Positions 11,678 to 24,505 of a stretch of DNA of 64,000 nt are shown here, piece by piece (the stretch's first letter is position 1; every line of letters begins with the position of its first letter). A program made the translations under genes and the position numbers. Source of the DNA: Berghia stephanieae (taxonomy: Eukaryota > Mollusca > Gastropoda > Nudibranchia > Aeolidiidae); NCBI GenBank assembly GCA_034508935.3, contig CM067444.1, forward strand, positions 23,373,867-23,437,866, read 5' to 3'. A model generated the notes under the pieces. The model worked only from the letters and a program-made list of their open reading frames with translations, did no database searches and was not told where the DNA came from.

Positions 11678-11845
11678 ATGTTGATTGTATGTGTCTGTAT
11701 TTATCAAAAGTGTTATTAAATCGGCGCTCCAAAAACGTGAACGTTTCTCATTGTTATTTTTAGTGTTGCAGTGTTTGGCACAATGAATCACAGTGCCTCT
11801 TGTAACTCATCTTCCAGATTTAGAGGAGTAACTGTGTGAGTGTGA

Positions 11846-12306
<461 letters not shown>

Positions 12307-12361
<55 letters not shown>
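12307..12361. repeat. (TA)n microsatellite
   Basis: TA repeats directly after the A-tail of the family 4 element. Confidence 0.93.
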
Positions 12362-12363
<2 letters not shown>

Positions 12364-12499
12364 TATGTCAATGAAAATATCAGCATTATGTTAATGAAAA
12401 GTTTACGCATTAATCAGCTTTGGTTTATTCCCCCATTGTAAAGTATGTTATGAAATAAAAGAAGTGCATTTAATACATGGGAATGATTAGTTTGCTTGC

Positions 12500-13274
12500 T
12501 GTTTGTTTTTCATTTTGTTGGTTTTACAGCGCTTGCGACATATTTAGGTCATTTCAGCGCCGATAAAAAGGAAGAAAATGGGATAGTAAAAACAAAAATT
12601 CTAGATTTCAAATTAAAAGCACACAAGAAAAGTAAGACAAAGGAGAATGGTACAAATAGGGAACAGATTTAGATTCCAAGAGCATGCTATCATTGTGCAT
12701 AGTTTGAGATCACCTAAAAGTCTCATCCAGACACAAGCACGGGATCCCACTCATAGGAACACACTCAAATGCTTACATTATACATTCAAAACAACAACTA
12801 TAACAATTCATAACAGAGGGATAATTTATAAGGGGAAAATAGTTTAAAACTTTAACTATACATTGGACGGTTTTCCTCCCAGCCAAGGACTTCGATAAGG
12901 AAAAAGACAAAACTAAGTAATCTCATTGACACAGTGACATCCCTTCCCACGACTCATCCAGACACAAGTACAGGTCCCCACTAGGAGAAACGCACTCAAA
13001 TGTTTACAAATCACATGTAATATGTAAACAAAAAATAATACAGTTCATAACAGAGAGATGATTTACATATATATCATATATATCATCTCCTAAAACTCTA
13101 TACATATGACTGCTTCCATCCCAACTTGGGTATCCAGCCAAGCCAAGACAAAACCAAGCAATCTCATTCCAAGACAAAAACACAGCAAGTTGGGAAAAAG
13201 ATAGAGGGGGATAGATGACACAGTAAGTTTAAGTAGTTCCCTGGCCACTATGGGAGATCAGAACCCCACCCAGC
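12500..13274 (-). mobile_element. SINE-like retroposon family 3, with a partly repeated interior
   Basis: On the minus strand the element starts ctgggtggggttctgatc and ends with gtcgcaagcgctgtaaaac plus an A-rich tail. Here the middle portion (tcatccagacacaag to tgactgcttcc) appears twice, so the copy is longer than the 475-510 base copies at 17728 and 20140. This could be one insertion into another, or unequal exchange. Confidence 0.7.
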
Positions 13275-13359
13275 ACAAGGGATATAGAAGAGACAACAAA
13301 GGTGGATGAATATGGTACCACCTGCCCTGGTTGCATACATTCTCAGATTCTAAAGGGGT

Positions 13360-13875
13360 TTTCTCCCTGTAACCTCGTAAATCGATGTGTTTCAGCACTT
13401 GAAACACCCTTAGGTCATTCCAGCACCAGAAAAAAAGAAAGAAGATGAGATTTACAATTAAAAACACCCATGAAAAAGTGATATAACTGGGACGTTTCAA
13501 ATAGGGAATATAAGTAAATTCCAAGGGCAAACTATCAATGTTTGATTTGAGATCACCTATTTGCCTCATTCACACATAAGCACAGGGTACCACTAAGAGG
13601 AAATCACTATAATGCTTACAAAATATCATATTCAAAACAAAAACTAAAACTACCCAGTGTAGAGATTATTTACAAGGGAGAAAAATAAATACCAACTTCC
13701 AAAACGAATACTATATATTTGACTGTTTCCCTTTCAGCAAAGAATCCAGCAAGGGCCAGGACAAGACCAAGTAATCTTATTCCAAGACAAGGACAAAGAA
13801 AAAAACAACCTAAAAAACTAAAAAAAGATACAGTGGGACAGTGAGAGAGACCATCCACCCACCACCCAGGGGAAG
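13360..13875 (-). mobile_element. SINE-like retroposon family 3
   Basis: Diverged copy: agcacttgaaacacccttag..., ttgagatcacctatttgcct, agattatttacaagg, and the 5' end ccaccacccag at 13861-13871. Orientation as at 17728. Confidence 0.7.
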
Positions 13876-14439
13876 TCAAAAGACCTCACACTATGCTTAT
13901 CACTTTATAAACCAAACACGGTCAACGAGTAAATAAAATCACTAACAGACTGTTTTATATAATGTGGTTCATTCATCTTTTTCACTGACGAAATAAACAT
14001 TATTATAAAATAACATTCAAATGATGCTGAGTAAAGTGTCAAAACCTGCTCGGTAGGTCATCCTTTCTCAGCGGTATTATCATCATCATCTCATTATTAT
14101 GCAACCGAGAAGATCAAGAATATTATATATATAAAAGTAAAGGTCTAGTAACGACACTATAATCTCAATAACACCATTGATAATTCAAAATAAAACAAGG
14201 TAATATTATATTCAATTCATTCATTCTTGTATACATAATTTACAAAGCGATATAGATAGTTTTATATTATATTATTGTACAAATTTAAATGTAGCCATAC
14301 ATAACCCCACGATTACTTAACCATCTGTGAATCGCTAATAGTTACAAACAATAAAATAACTTGATCAATAATAGTAAATATATTATGCCATTACTGCCAT
14401 ACTCTGGAAAAGACAGGCTTTTTTATTCCAATTTGGCCA

Positions 14440-14915
14440 AAAACTCGTCCATCGAATATCCTTCATTAAAATGACCCTCATCATCTCAAAAACTCTCAAA
14501 CCTTCAAGGAAAACTGATACTAGGCTGCTAGAAGCTGTGGACTGTAAAAAGTAATAAACAAAAATGAATATAACAGATTCAAAAAAGAACAAAATACCAA
14601 ACACGGAACGTTTAGTGTTCAAAAGCCTTCTTCAGTCAACAACAAAAAAAAACAATAAAGACACAAATACATTACTAAATTCCAGATAGACAACTATCGT
14701 CTATGTGGAATTTAGTAATGTATTTATGTCTTTGTTTTTTTCTTGTCAGCAGAAGAAGGCTTTTGAACACTAAACGTTCTGTGTTTGGTATTTTGTACTT
14801 TTTTGAACTGTTATATTCATTTTTGTTTATTACTTTTTACAAACCTTCAAGGAACCAGGTTTAAAAGTTTTTGACAAGACGAGGGTCATTTTAATCAATC
14901 GATATTTCTGGAACA
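14440..14915. mobile_element. Outer inverted-repeat element interrupted by foldback element
   Basis: The outer arms are gatattcgatgg/aaaatgaccctc (14449-14480, complement) and gagggtcattttaat with cgatatttctgg (14883-14912). The motif gaggtcattttaatcaatgg at 20629 is a single arm of the same kind. The interior is occupied by the family F element. Confidence 0.55.
14512..14839. mobile_element. Intact foldback element (family F) with 15-bp target duplication
   Basis: Almost the whole 328 bases form one hairpin: the left arm aaacacggaacgtttagtg and aaaagccttcttcag pair with the right arm agaaggcttttgaacac and taaacgttctgtgttt, centred near 14695. The direct repeat caaaccttcaaggaa flanks it at 14497-14511 and 14840-14854. 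A 15-base duplication is long for a DNA transposon and more usual for target-primed retrotransposition. Confidence 0.85.
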
Positions 14916-17038
14916 TTTTTCAGTTTTAAAACGTGTTCTTCCAGAGTAAGGAAGATAATTGGCAATCAAGATATCAAAATATACATTTGATCCTTTTATA
15001 CATTATGCCATTATCCAGTAGCCCAGCTTATAACATCCATAAAACAATGTGGACAACTAAATCAGTTGAGAGAATGTTACGAGTTTCTGGTTTCAATTGG
15101 TTGGTTGATAATTATTATTCTTAACAAATAATCTTTGCTACATTTAACCTCCGGCTCTAAAAAATGTAAATTTTTCCCTACTCTATACCTTGGACAATAA
15201 GTCCTGTTGACATCAGACATTTGTTTGACGGGTTATCTATATATTCCTTCATGAATGCATAGCAGATGCCATGCGGAAGGGTGTAATTTTTTTTTTACAA
15301 TACATTGAATGCCTTCTGAAACCTACTGTGCTTTAGGATTTAAATAAGATGTTAAATTTTTTTTCCCCTCTTGATGCTCTCGATTCGCAGGTGCTTTCAA
15401 GTACTTGTAGTAAAATTTTAAAAGAGGACTTTTTTTTCTTTAAAGAAAACAAATAAAAATTGAACGGAAGATATTCATTCTTCATAAATTGTTTGACCTC
15501 ATGGATGCTGATGAGGACCTGGTATTGTTTCAATGTGAACACTGCTAGGCCATGGTTATATCTCATTTGCCTTTTACATAGTTCAGAAACAAATCGCTAT
15601 TGAAGTTTTAAATCGATTCAAAAGCTAATAAATCAAATTGCGCTATGGTAATGATTATGATGCATTTTATAAAGATAATGATCACATCAATGCTGCAAAT
15701 ATCTAGAAATACAAATGAAGAAAATTTACAGGACATGATTATATGTACCAGGTTTCCCTTCCATTGCATAAAAATGAGAAGAAAAAAATTATTTACACTA
15801 TTCCCTGTATTGTAAAAGAAATGTTTCAATAGAACAAAAAAGGTACAAGTACAGCTTCAATTTCTTTCAGTAAAAGAAAATCAAATTTAAATCATAAAAA
15901 TAAAATGACTAAAACTAATTGTATTTTGGAAGTCGTAGATGAACCATACAAAACTTTTCTTTCAAGGAAAGGTTTAACAGTGCTTTGTAACCCCAAAAAT
16001 TAACACAACAGGTGTGTTTAAAACCATTTTCAAGTCGGAAACCAAGATACTTTCATATAAGCAAGCACCTAAATCTAAATTATTGAGGAAAAAAAAGGGT
16101 GGCTATAAATTGAAGACCAATTGCAGCCAAACTTTTAAAAATAGAAAAATGTTCAACTTAGCAAATTATCGTATAAAGATAAAAGCAGAGAAATCAAATT
16201 TTGATATTCAAAAATATAAAACACACAAAATATACCAGAGATCTACAAACAAGTAATGCTAGGAAATTTTTTAAGAATTAGAAGGAAGACATTTGAAAAG
16301 TTGGCTAGTCACTAAAAAGAAATATATAAATTTATAGATCTCGAATTTATTGATAATTCAGCATGTGAATTCATACCATGCATTATAAATATTCAATAGC
16401 AGCTGTAACAAACGCTTTTGGGTCACATTAGCACACAGGAAAAAGCAAGATGGCCAAATAAATTAACAGAGAACAGAGGTTAATCACAGTAAAAGAATTC
16501 TGACCCTAAATGAAATGAAACATCGTGGCAAAAACAATAAGTGAAATAAAACCTTTAAGCTTAAAGCAATATTTCTATTTCATCGCTACAATAAATACAT
16601 AGCACAGTAAGTTCGTATGTTGCAAATCATTTATACACAATTATCAATATATATATCTATATAATATATAAACATACATAAGAAAAATAATATATAGACG
16701 ATGGAAGTAAATAAGAAATATGATACAAATCAATATTAACTCTACATAAAATATGTACAATATATATATACATATCAAATTATATCTACATATTACATTA
16801 CCCTTTTAAAACTTTTTTTTTTTAAAGAAAAAAAAAGTTCGAAAAAAAATTATTTTAAAAAACCACATAAAATAAACAAAACAAAACCAAACATTGAAGA
16901 TATCGTTAAACAAACAGTTTTGATTAAAACCCCATTCTAATGCTATAAGGCATTATTGTGCCAAACTGATCGATAATGTGTCCAGCTGATTTAAAAAACA
17001 CAATGGAAACGAGGTAGAAATGATCAATGAACAAAACG

Positions 17039-17040
<2 letters not shown>
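14916..17040. other. Intergenic, nothing coding seen
   Basis: AT-rich. The longest open frames are around 80 codons, with no recognisable motif, no splice context and low-complexity composition. Confidence 0.5.

Positions 17041-17122
<82 letters not shown>
17040..17122. repeat. (ATA)n microsatellite
   Basis: About 80 bases of pure ATA/AAT repeat. Confidence 0.95.
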
Positions 17123-17727
17123 TCTAAAGAAATAACAGTAATAAAAACTAACAATACATTATGGCTGACTTTCAAATAGTTTTTAATAACTTACTATTAA
17201 CATTTCACAATCAGATTATTCATGTACCTCCTTCATCATTGCATTGTATTTGTGAATATAACATTCTCATTCCAACTTTGATTTCACATTTCTCAACAAC
17301 AGAAAAAAACAAACAAACAAAAAGCTGTTCCGTTTATAGACCAACCAATTTGCCGGTATCGAGTTTCTGCCAAGTTTGAGAGATTTTAATTTCCTATAGT
17401 GTTTTAAATACAAAGACTAATTTATTGTAAAAAACTCAACAAATGTCAAGAATAGTAAGAATGATCTCCTCAGTCCAAAATGAAAGGAAACCCATTCGTA
17501 AACACTGCCAACTTGAGCAAATTCTCAAATGCAGTGGTATAACGAGATTTTACTGTATGTTAAATAAGAATTACTTTACCCAACCTGTCCATGAAAGAGA
17601 TCATTGTTATCAATTTAGCATTAAAATTCCAATACAACTCTGTATGACCTGTATACCAATGCCTTCGAAATAACAGCAATTTTCTGTACTAAATTCAAAA
17701 TTTCCACAATGAAGACTTATACAACTG

Positions 17728-18237
17728 TTTTTGTTCGTTTTTAAAGGGTTTTACTGCACTTGCGACTCAATTGGGTCATATCAGCGTCAGTAAAAAGGAA
17801 GAAAATGGGACTGTAAAATGTTCTAGAATTACGATTAAAGTACTCAAGATATAAGACAAAAGGGAATGGTACAAATAGGTGCAGATTCCAAGAGCATACT
17901 GTCAATGTACTTAGTTTGAGATCACCAATAAGTCTCATCCAGACACGAGCACAGGATCCCACTGAGAGGAATACATCCAAATGCTTACATTATACATGCA
18001 AAACAACAAATATAATAATACATAACAGAGAGATGATTTACAAAGAAAAAAATATCATCTCCTAAAACAATAACTATACATTTGACTGCTTCCCTCCCAG
18101 CCAAGGACTAGAACAAAAACTAAGTAAATCTCATTCCAAGACAAAGACAGAAGGCAAATTGGAAAACAGCTATAGAGGGATAGAAGACACAGTTAGTGTC
18201 TCCCTGCCCATTATGGGAGGTCAGGAACCCAAACCAG
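17728..18237 (-). mobile_element. Complete SINE-like retroposon family 3 with 11-bp TSD
   Basis: 510 bases flanked by the direct repeat ttatacaactg at 17717-17727 and 18238-18248. The T-rich stretch (tttttgttcgtttttaaagg) at the plus-strand left end is the complement of an A-tail, so the element reads on the minus strand. The 3'-terminal motif, on the minus strand, is gcaagtgcagtaaaaccc. No open frame of note. Confidence 0.85.
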
Positions 18238-18309
18238 TTATACAACTGTAAAACACCAACTGAATTGTTAGGTACTATTTCTATAATATTAATATCCAAA
18301 TGTATGGGT

Positions 18310-18685
18310 CAGTGCATGACATAATCAGTCGAAAGGTGGAAATTTTGGATTTGCATTTTTTTTTCATTTTCTGAAAGAATATGCTCCCCAGAGGATTTTA
18401 ATCTTTCTTTGAAGTAAATCGGGTGATTTTTCATGAAGTTATGGTCAAATGAATGGGAAAGGTATCCAGCAACTTGTCCCAAATTTCATACTTTTTCAAC
18501 TTGACTAACTGTATATTTAGAAGTGAAATTGAGCTTTGATATTTCCCGAAGATGTACAAAAAGGGTTGATTTAATCATTTATGACAAGAACTCATTTATG
18601 ATTTTTAAAAATTGACCTTCTAACTAAACTCGGCAACAATTCAGTTCAAACCTTTTCACCATCCAACTGATTATGTCATTCACTG
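18310..18685. mobile_element. 376-bp MITE with about 20-bp TIRs
   Basis: The ends cagtgcatgacataatcagt (18310-18329) and actgattatgtcattcactg (18666-18685) match at 19 of 20 positions as inverted repeats, with further weaker pairing inward (gaaaggtgg / ccttttcacc). No clear target duplication seen and no coding capacity. Confidence 0.8.
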
Positions 18686-18863
18686 TAACATATAGTCCTA
18701 ATTGGTTGACATAAGTATCAAGTATCTTCATGTCCATAAACAAAGAGCAAGAAGCAAGAACCATTTATTGTCTATAGGATGAAATGTACCAGTTGTTTAT
18801 GAAAAAAAAAAATAAAACCAACTCTTGTTGAGATAACTTCACATTCCTAATGGAAAAGTCCTT

Positions 18864-19190
18864 TTTTGTTTGTTGCTTTAGGTCTCTTCCAACACAATTG
18901 AGGTTATATGAGAGACCGCTGAAACAAAAAAACAAGCAATCTAACAAAAATAGTACAAATGTCAATCAAAATCATAACCTAAAGATATAAGCTAAATTAT
19001 AAATAACCAAGAACAAACAGGCAGAGGATTTACAGGAAAAAAATATCCCCTGTCAAAAATACAATCACAAACCAAAGAAGCAGGATAGGCTAGTAAAGAG
19101 AAGAAGAAACGACATCACTATCGGATCGTACACCCATGCGAACATCATAGGTATATGATTCAAGGGTGATGCTCCCATCCAACCACCCGC
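18864..19190 (-). mobile_element. Retroposed SINE-like element family 4, minus copy, 14-bp TSD
   Basis: Reverse-complement copy of 11959-12307, flanked by atggaaaagtcctt at 18850-18863 and 19191-19204. The short A-tail lies at the plus-strand left end, as expected for retroposition. The two copies differ at only a few bases over about 320, so both are fairly young. They form a 6.6 kb-spaced inverted pair. Confidence 0.87.
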
Positions 19191-19736
19191 ATGGAAAAGT
19201 CCTTGCCTCACACAAGCACAAGCATAGAAAACAATAGCAGACTGCGGGACTAGCTGTATGACAATATACCCAAATCACCTGCAGTTAATTCATCACTGTC
19301 TCCAGAGAACAAGCTAGCAGACCAACCCGATGATCAATCAATATGTCAGCAATTCGTACTTTCCCAGTCTTGACGACATTTACATTATGGCCATTAATAC
19401 CTCTTGCATCAATTCTGGGATACAACCACATTATATGGACATCCATGCACATAATATATGATGATGAAGCCGGCTACTGACTACTACTCATTTGTCATCA
19501 TAAGGTATGGGTAAACATTCATTTTATTTGAAACAGTTTTGCATCAGATTAGCAATGGTGTACTTTTTAAATCTCTTTCTACCATTATGGCACTGATAGA
19601 AGAATGGTAAAAAAAAAAAAAAGAAAAGAAAAGAAAATGGATTTAAAATAACAGAAAAACACAGCTTTGTGTGAGTGAATATGAAATGAAAAGATTCACG
19701 AGATGGGCTAATGCTTTTCATATTGCATGACAAAGT

Positions 19737-19845
19737 TTTGTTTTTTGTTTTTAAGGGTTTTACGGCACTTGCAACACAGAGATGATTTACTCTGAATAAA
19801 TATAATCTCCAAAAATAATAACTTTACAGTTATACTCTTGGCTGA
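19737..19845 (-). mobile_element. SINE-like retroposon family 3, internally deleted
   Basis: Has the end gttttttgtttttaagggtt and acggcacttgcaacac, then jumps to agagatgatttac..., the distal third of the element. Confidence 0.65.
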
Positions 19846-20139
19846 ATGAAATAAACATGAAAAATCAAACACAAACAAACAAACAAAATGTTTCTATCAA
19901 CTTAAAATGTAATAGTTTTTATCTTTCTAAAAAATGGGTATAGAAGCCTTGTAATGATTAAGAGTATTTGTGGTGTTGATCAAATGCTATATGGATCTTC
20001 TATAATTTTCTTCTAATATATTGGAAGTCTGAATTTGGTCGTATTTAGAAAAAAATCATCAAAAAGAAAATATTCTTACAAAAAATGGAGCAAAGGAGTT
20101 GCATCTCGTCAATTACCCCACCTGACTTGGAATACTTTG

Positions 20140-20614
20140 TTTTGTTTTTAAGGGTTTTACGGCACTTGCAACACATTAAGGTCATATCAGCGCCAGTAAA
20201 AAGGAAGGAAATGGGATAGTAAAGAGTTCTAGAAGGTACCCAAGAAAAAGGAAGACAAAGGGGAACTAGTTCAAATAGGGAACACTATCAGTGTACTTAG
20301 TTTGAGATCACCTAAAAGTCTCATCCAGACCCAAGCACAGGTCCCCACTAAGAGGAATATTGTAAATAAAACATAATACAGTGCATAACAGAGAGATGAT
20401 TTACAAGACAAAAAAAAAATATCATCTCCCAAAACTAACTATATATTTGACTGTTTCCCTCCTAGCTAAGGTATCTGGCCAGGGCCAGGACAAAGCCAAG
20501 TAATTTCATCCCAAGACACAAAGACAGAAAGCATGTTGGAAAGAAGATAAAGAGGAATAGAAGACACCGTTAGTGCCTCCCTGCACACTATGAAAGGTCA
20601 GGAACCCCACCCAG
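20140..20614 (-). mobile_element. Complete SINE-like retroposon family 3 with 11-bp TSD
   Basis: 475 bases flanked by ggaatactttg at 20129-20139 and 20615-20625. Structure as at 17728-18237. Its insertion site is an older arm (gaggtcattttaatcaatgg) of the outer inverted-repeat family seen at 14440-14915. Confidence 0.87.
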
Positions 20615-20625
20615 GGAATACTTTG

Positions 20626-22431
20626 TGAGGTCATTTTAATCAATGGATATTTGTAGGATGTGTATTCTGGACAAAGTTTTAAATACATGTTTTTTTCAAA
20701 GTACAACAGAACACTAAAACCACTCGACCAGAGTATGAAATAAGCAATGGCTTCATATGTTTGTTATAAAGGGACTCGATAATATTTGCAATTCAGCTAC
20801 TAGAACAATTCAACATCTGAGAGCTTGATGCATACATTAATTGATTGTTTAAAAATAAAATCTGACCCTAAAATGTTTCCAGCATTTAAGAATCCTAATT
20901 ATTTTTTTAATATATAAAATAATAATTATAACGTCAAATAAGTATTTAGCCAGGTGCAAAGAATCGAAAATGAACTGGGATGAGAAAATGTGTAATGCAG
21001 TGCAGTCCCCATATCATTAGAAAAATCGAACACTGTTCATAGTGTAGTACCATGACAATGAATAAATACTGCTTACTCAATGTCACAATCATCTCTATGT
21101 TGTACGTTTCTGGTGAGAATAGAGTTCATAGCTTAACTGCTAGCTCACCAATAGACTTTCGTGGTGTTTGTGTGTTGACCTTATGACCTCAAGAAGTCAC
21201 AATTGCCACTCGATATAGTTACTACTTTTCAAACCACTCCTTTTTTTTTTTTTGGAGTGGTGAATTTCGTTGATCGTAGAGTATCCTTCTCATGGCCAGG
21301 GGGAGGTACTGTAACAGTCGGGTCATGGGTTCAACTCCCCATCGCTGCAAAACTTTTATTCTCTATCGTCCTCTGACACTTATTTACTCACTTCATTTCT
21401 TGTTATTATAAATACTGTATAATACAAGGAAAATAAAGGTTTGCCAAAATTGTGTAATTTTTGGAAGATGTTTATATTTTTCTTAATGGCACCATTTTCA
21501 TTTTCTTTTTTTTTTAAATTGTAATTTCCATAACAGTTGGCATCTCTAAAGGTGATTACAGATAAATAATATGAACATTTTATCAAGGAATGGATTTAAA
21601 AGAGACATGATGATAATCAATCCTGATGAGAAACAAATTATGTGGCACTCAATATGATTATTATCATTTTTTCTTTTTTGCTTTTCATCATTCAATGCCA
21701 TTTACATTATGTGCGCTTAAGTCAAATAGGAAGACCATCTATTCATCTTACACAATATTATCTATAACATCAAAGTGACAAATTATGGACCAGGATCTGG
21801 TGTAAGATATAGATTTGACCAAGGTATGAATGAAACAGTGCCAGACAAAGTAGAAAAAAAAAATTGCAAGAAAATATTGTTTTAAAAAAAATATAAAAAA
21901 GATGACAAAAATAAATCGCCTGAAAAGTCCAAGAAGGCTGGAGATTTTTGGGGGTTTTTTTTGGGATACTTTTCTCTTGTATTTGACCTTTTGCTTTGTC
22001 TGGCCCCCGTTTCATACACACCTCTTCAGATTTTTTATATACTTGTTATCATCCAGGCTTGTTGTGTCAACTTGTATTACAGAAACATAATATATTATTA
22101 CCATGAAAAATTTCCACACACAAAAAAAATAATTGGATGAGAAAATAATTATGTATTCAAAATAAATGACATGCTGCTTATCAGGTTAACATCACAGGTC
22201 ATATCAACAAAAAAATAGGTTTGGTTTGAAGCACCAGGCAGGAGAACAAGACAACAAAAACATTTTTTTTCTCCATTCCTTTTATATGAACGAAGTGAAG
22301 GAAAAAAAAAGAAAAAAAAACTTCTATAAAAAAAAATATATAAAAAGCCAGACATATTTTTTAATCTAACAAGACTTAACTTATATTGATGTATTACAAG
22401 CTCCTACATCGTAACATCTCTAAAAGTTTGT
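20626..22431. other. Intergenic, with a tRNA-like fragment
   Basis: No gene seen. At 21266-21352 there is a tRNA-like segment ending atgggttcaactccccat, a B-box/T-arm remnant, probably a SINE head fragment and not a working tRNA. Confidence 0.4.
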
Positions 22432-22720
22432 TACAATTAACAAACAAAAATGAATAAAAAACATTTCAGGCTCAAAACCCTTCTTCAGCAAACAACAAAA
22501 ACAATGGAAACATAAATAATACATTAACAGAGAACCGGATCGTCAATCTGGTTTTCAAGTAATGTATTTATGTCTTCATTGTTTTTTTGTAGTTGGCTGA
22601 AGAGGGTTTTGAGTCCGAAACGTTCCGTGTTTGGTATTCTGTTATTTTTAAAAGCTTTTATATTCATTTCTATTTATTACTTTTTACACTCCACAGCTTC
22701 TAGCAGCTCAGTATCACTTC
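22432..22720. mobile_element. Foldback element family F
   Basis: Arms with aaacatttcaggctcaaaac / ccttcttcagcaaac on the left and ggctgaagagggttttgag / ccgaaacgttccgtgtttgg on the right, ending with cacagcttctagcagctc. Inner palindrome centre near 22542. Confidence 0.8.
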
Positions 22721-24505
22721 AAAATTCTGTTATTCAACAAATGAATTGAACCAAACAAATAAGTCTAAGTGCCTATGAAACTACCAGTTCTAAAGGTCAA
22801 TAAAACTATGTCATCATCACTACCACTACTACTACAGCCACCACCACCACATCATCATCACTACCACTACTACTACAACCACACCCACCACATTATCATC
22901 ACTACCTCTACTCGTATCAATAACAAAATAAATTCCTGACAGTGAGAAAGGAATTTGTGATGGCAGTTTTATGTTTATAGGATTATAGAAACATGTTAAT
23001 CGTGGAAATCTGCAAGATTAAAATAACGATTTTTTTAAAACCCCAAAAAATAGGACAATTCTTTTATTTTAAAAAACAAACTTAATCAAGATAAAAATAA
23101 CAATAGTTTCGAAAACCCAATCATAAATTTTAGACTTTATTGTTTACCAATCAAGAAGTTATTTAGTTGGTTTACTTACTCCATGTGTCAAATTTCTGAC
23201 TCTTTCAGCCTTTAATGTCCATGGAGCCCATTGTTCAAAGAAAATTTGTGTGGATTTTGATACCCCTCCATGCCACCTTACAACCCAGGAAAGATGTATG
23301 GGCTGCTTTGCAAAGCTAGAAAATATTTTTAAATAAGGTCTAGGGACATTATGATGCCAGTGATTTTGACAACTGAAAATTTCGACAAAAAATTGTTACT
23401 GTTAAGGAACCTGGGCTATCCAGCATTATACAAATATTTTCCAAAAGTTACTTGTGGGCCAATTTTTATAATATTAGACCTCTTCTATTTAAACATCATT
23501 AACTTTTTAAGATTAAAAGTGTTGACATGAAATACAGACAATAACTATTGAATGAAACTTGGCTTAGGCATTTTTTGTAAATGAGAGAAAGTGAACATAT
23601 GAGTTTTGAAAAAGTATGGTATGGCCCCACTTGTCCTTATTAACAACCAAATAACTCTTGCTTGTGTGATGATACTGATAGATAAGGAAATTATAGGTTT
23701 AAAAAACGTATATCAGTGAATGTGACCCTAAACTCAATTGCTCAAAACTGAACTGCTTTTTAAACAAAAACAAAAAAAAATAAAGAAATAAATAAAATTT
23801 TAAAAATAGAAAATCCACTTCACATCTGACTATTATCTAGTTGATTAATTTCATTGAGTAAGCCTTTTAAAAGCCAATCCTTTAAGTAGATATTTGATCT
23901 TATTCTCACCTGACTTTGTATCTAACCAAAGTTAACATATTTGCAGGTCTGATAACTGGATCAGACCTGCCTACTTGAAAATTTAAAAATTCGCAGATTT
24001 AAGGGGATAAAAATAGTAATCGCTACAGTTAACTTTAAAAATCAACCATTTACCCTCACAATAATTTTATAACTCTTCAAAACCCTTAAAATTATGCAGT
24101 TTGGTATAAACTTCACATTGGAATAAGTTTTAATGACTCAGAGATAGTCATTAAGTTCTTAAATTGGAGCCGACATTTCATTATTCTACGAATTTTTCGT
24201 AGTACTAGGCAGGTCTGCTGGATGCAATTATGGGCTTGTTTTAACGTTGTAATTGTAATGGACAATATTTTGCATTGGTTTGAGAGTATTTCCATTACAA
24301 CAATGAGACCACAACAAATTTGGTTATCAGACCTGCGAAGAAATGCACGTCAAATCTAATAATTTTCATCCAGAGAGCGTTATCAGCCATGGATATTCAA
24401 ATGAATATAAAGATAATTTAATTTTCTGTTTCGGGTGCCTATATGATAAAAATAAAGCAAGAAATTATAAAAACTTGAAATAATGTCAGTCCGGTTATAA
24501 AATCA
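22721..24505. other. Region downstream of the DNTTIP1-like gene
   Basis: Contains a 54-base unit repeated about twice (actaccactactactacag... at 22817-22920), a 28-base palindrome with gcaggtctga arms at 23943-23970, and a MITE at 24209-24336. It may include 3' UTR of the minus-strand gene: ATTAAA (minus strand) at 24417-24422 lies about 85 bases past the stop and is a weak poly(A) signal candidate. Confidence 0.45.
24209..24336. mobile_element. 128-bp MITE, GCAGGTCTGA family, full length
   Basis: gcaggtctgctgg at the left and atcagacctgc at the right form terminal inverted repeats. The interior has an imperfect palindrome: attgtaatggacaatatttt against gagtatttccattacaac. No TSD can be named with confidence. 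Confidence 0.75.

Noticed and set aside
21266-21352. tRNA gene
   Set aside because: Only the T-arm-like part is convincing; anticodon and acceptor stems do not form.
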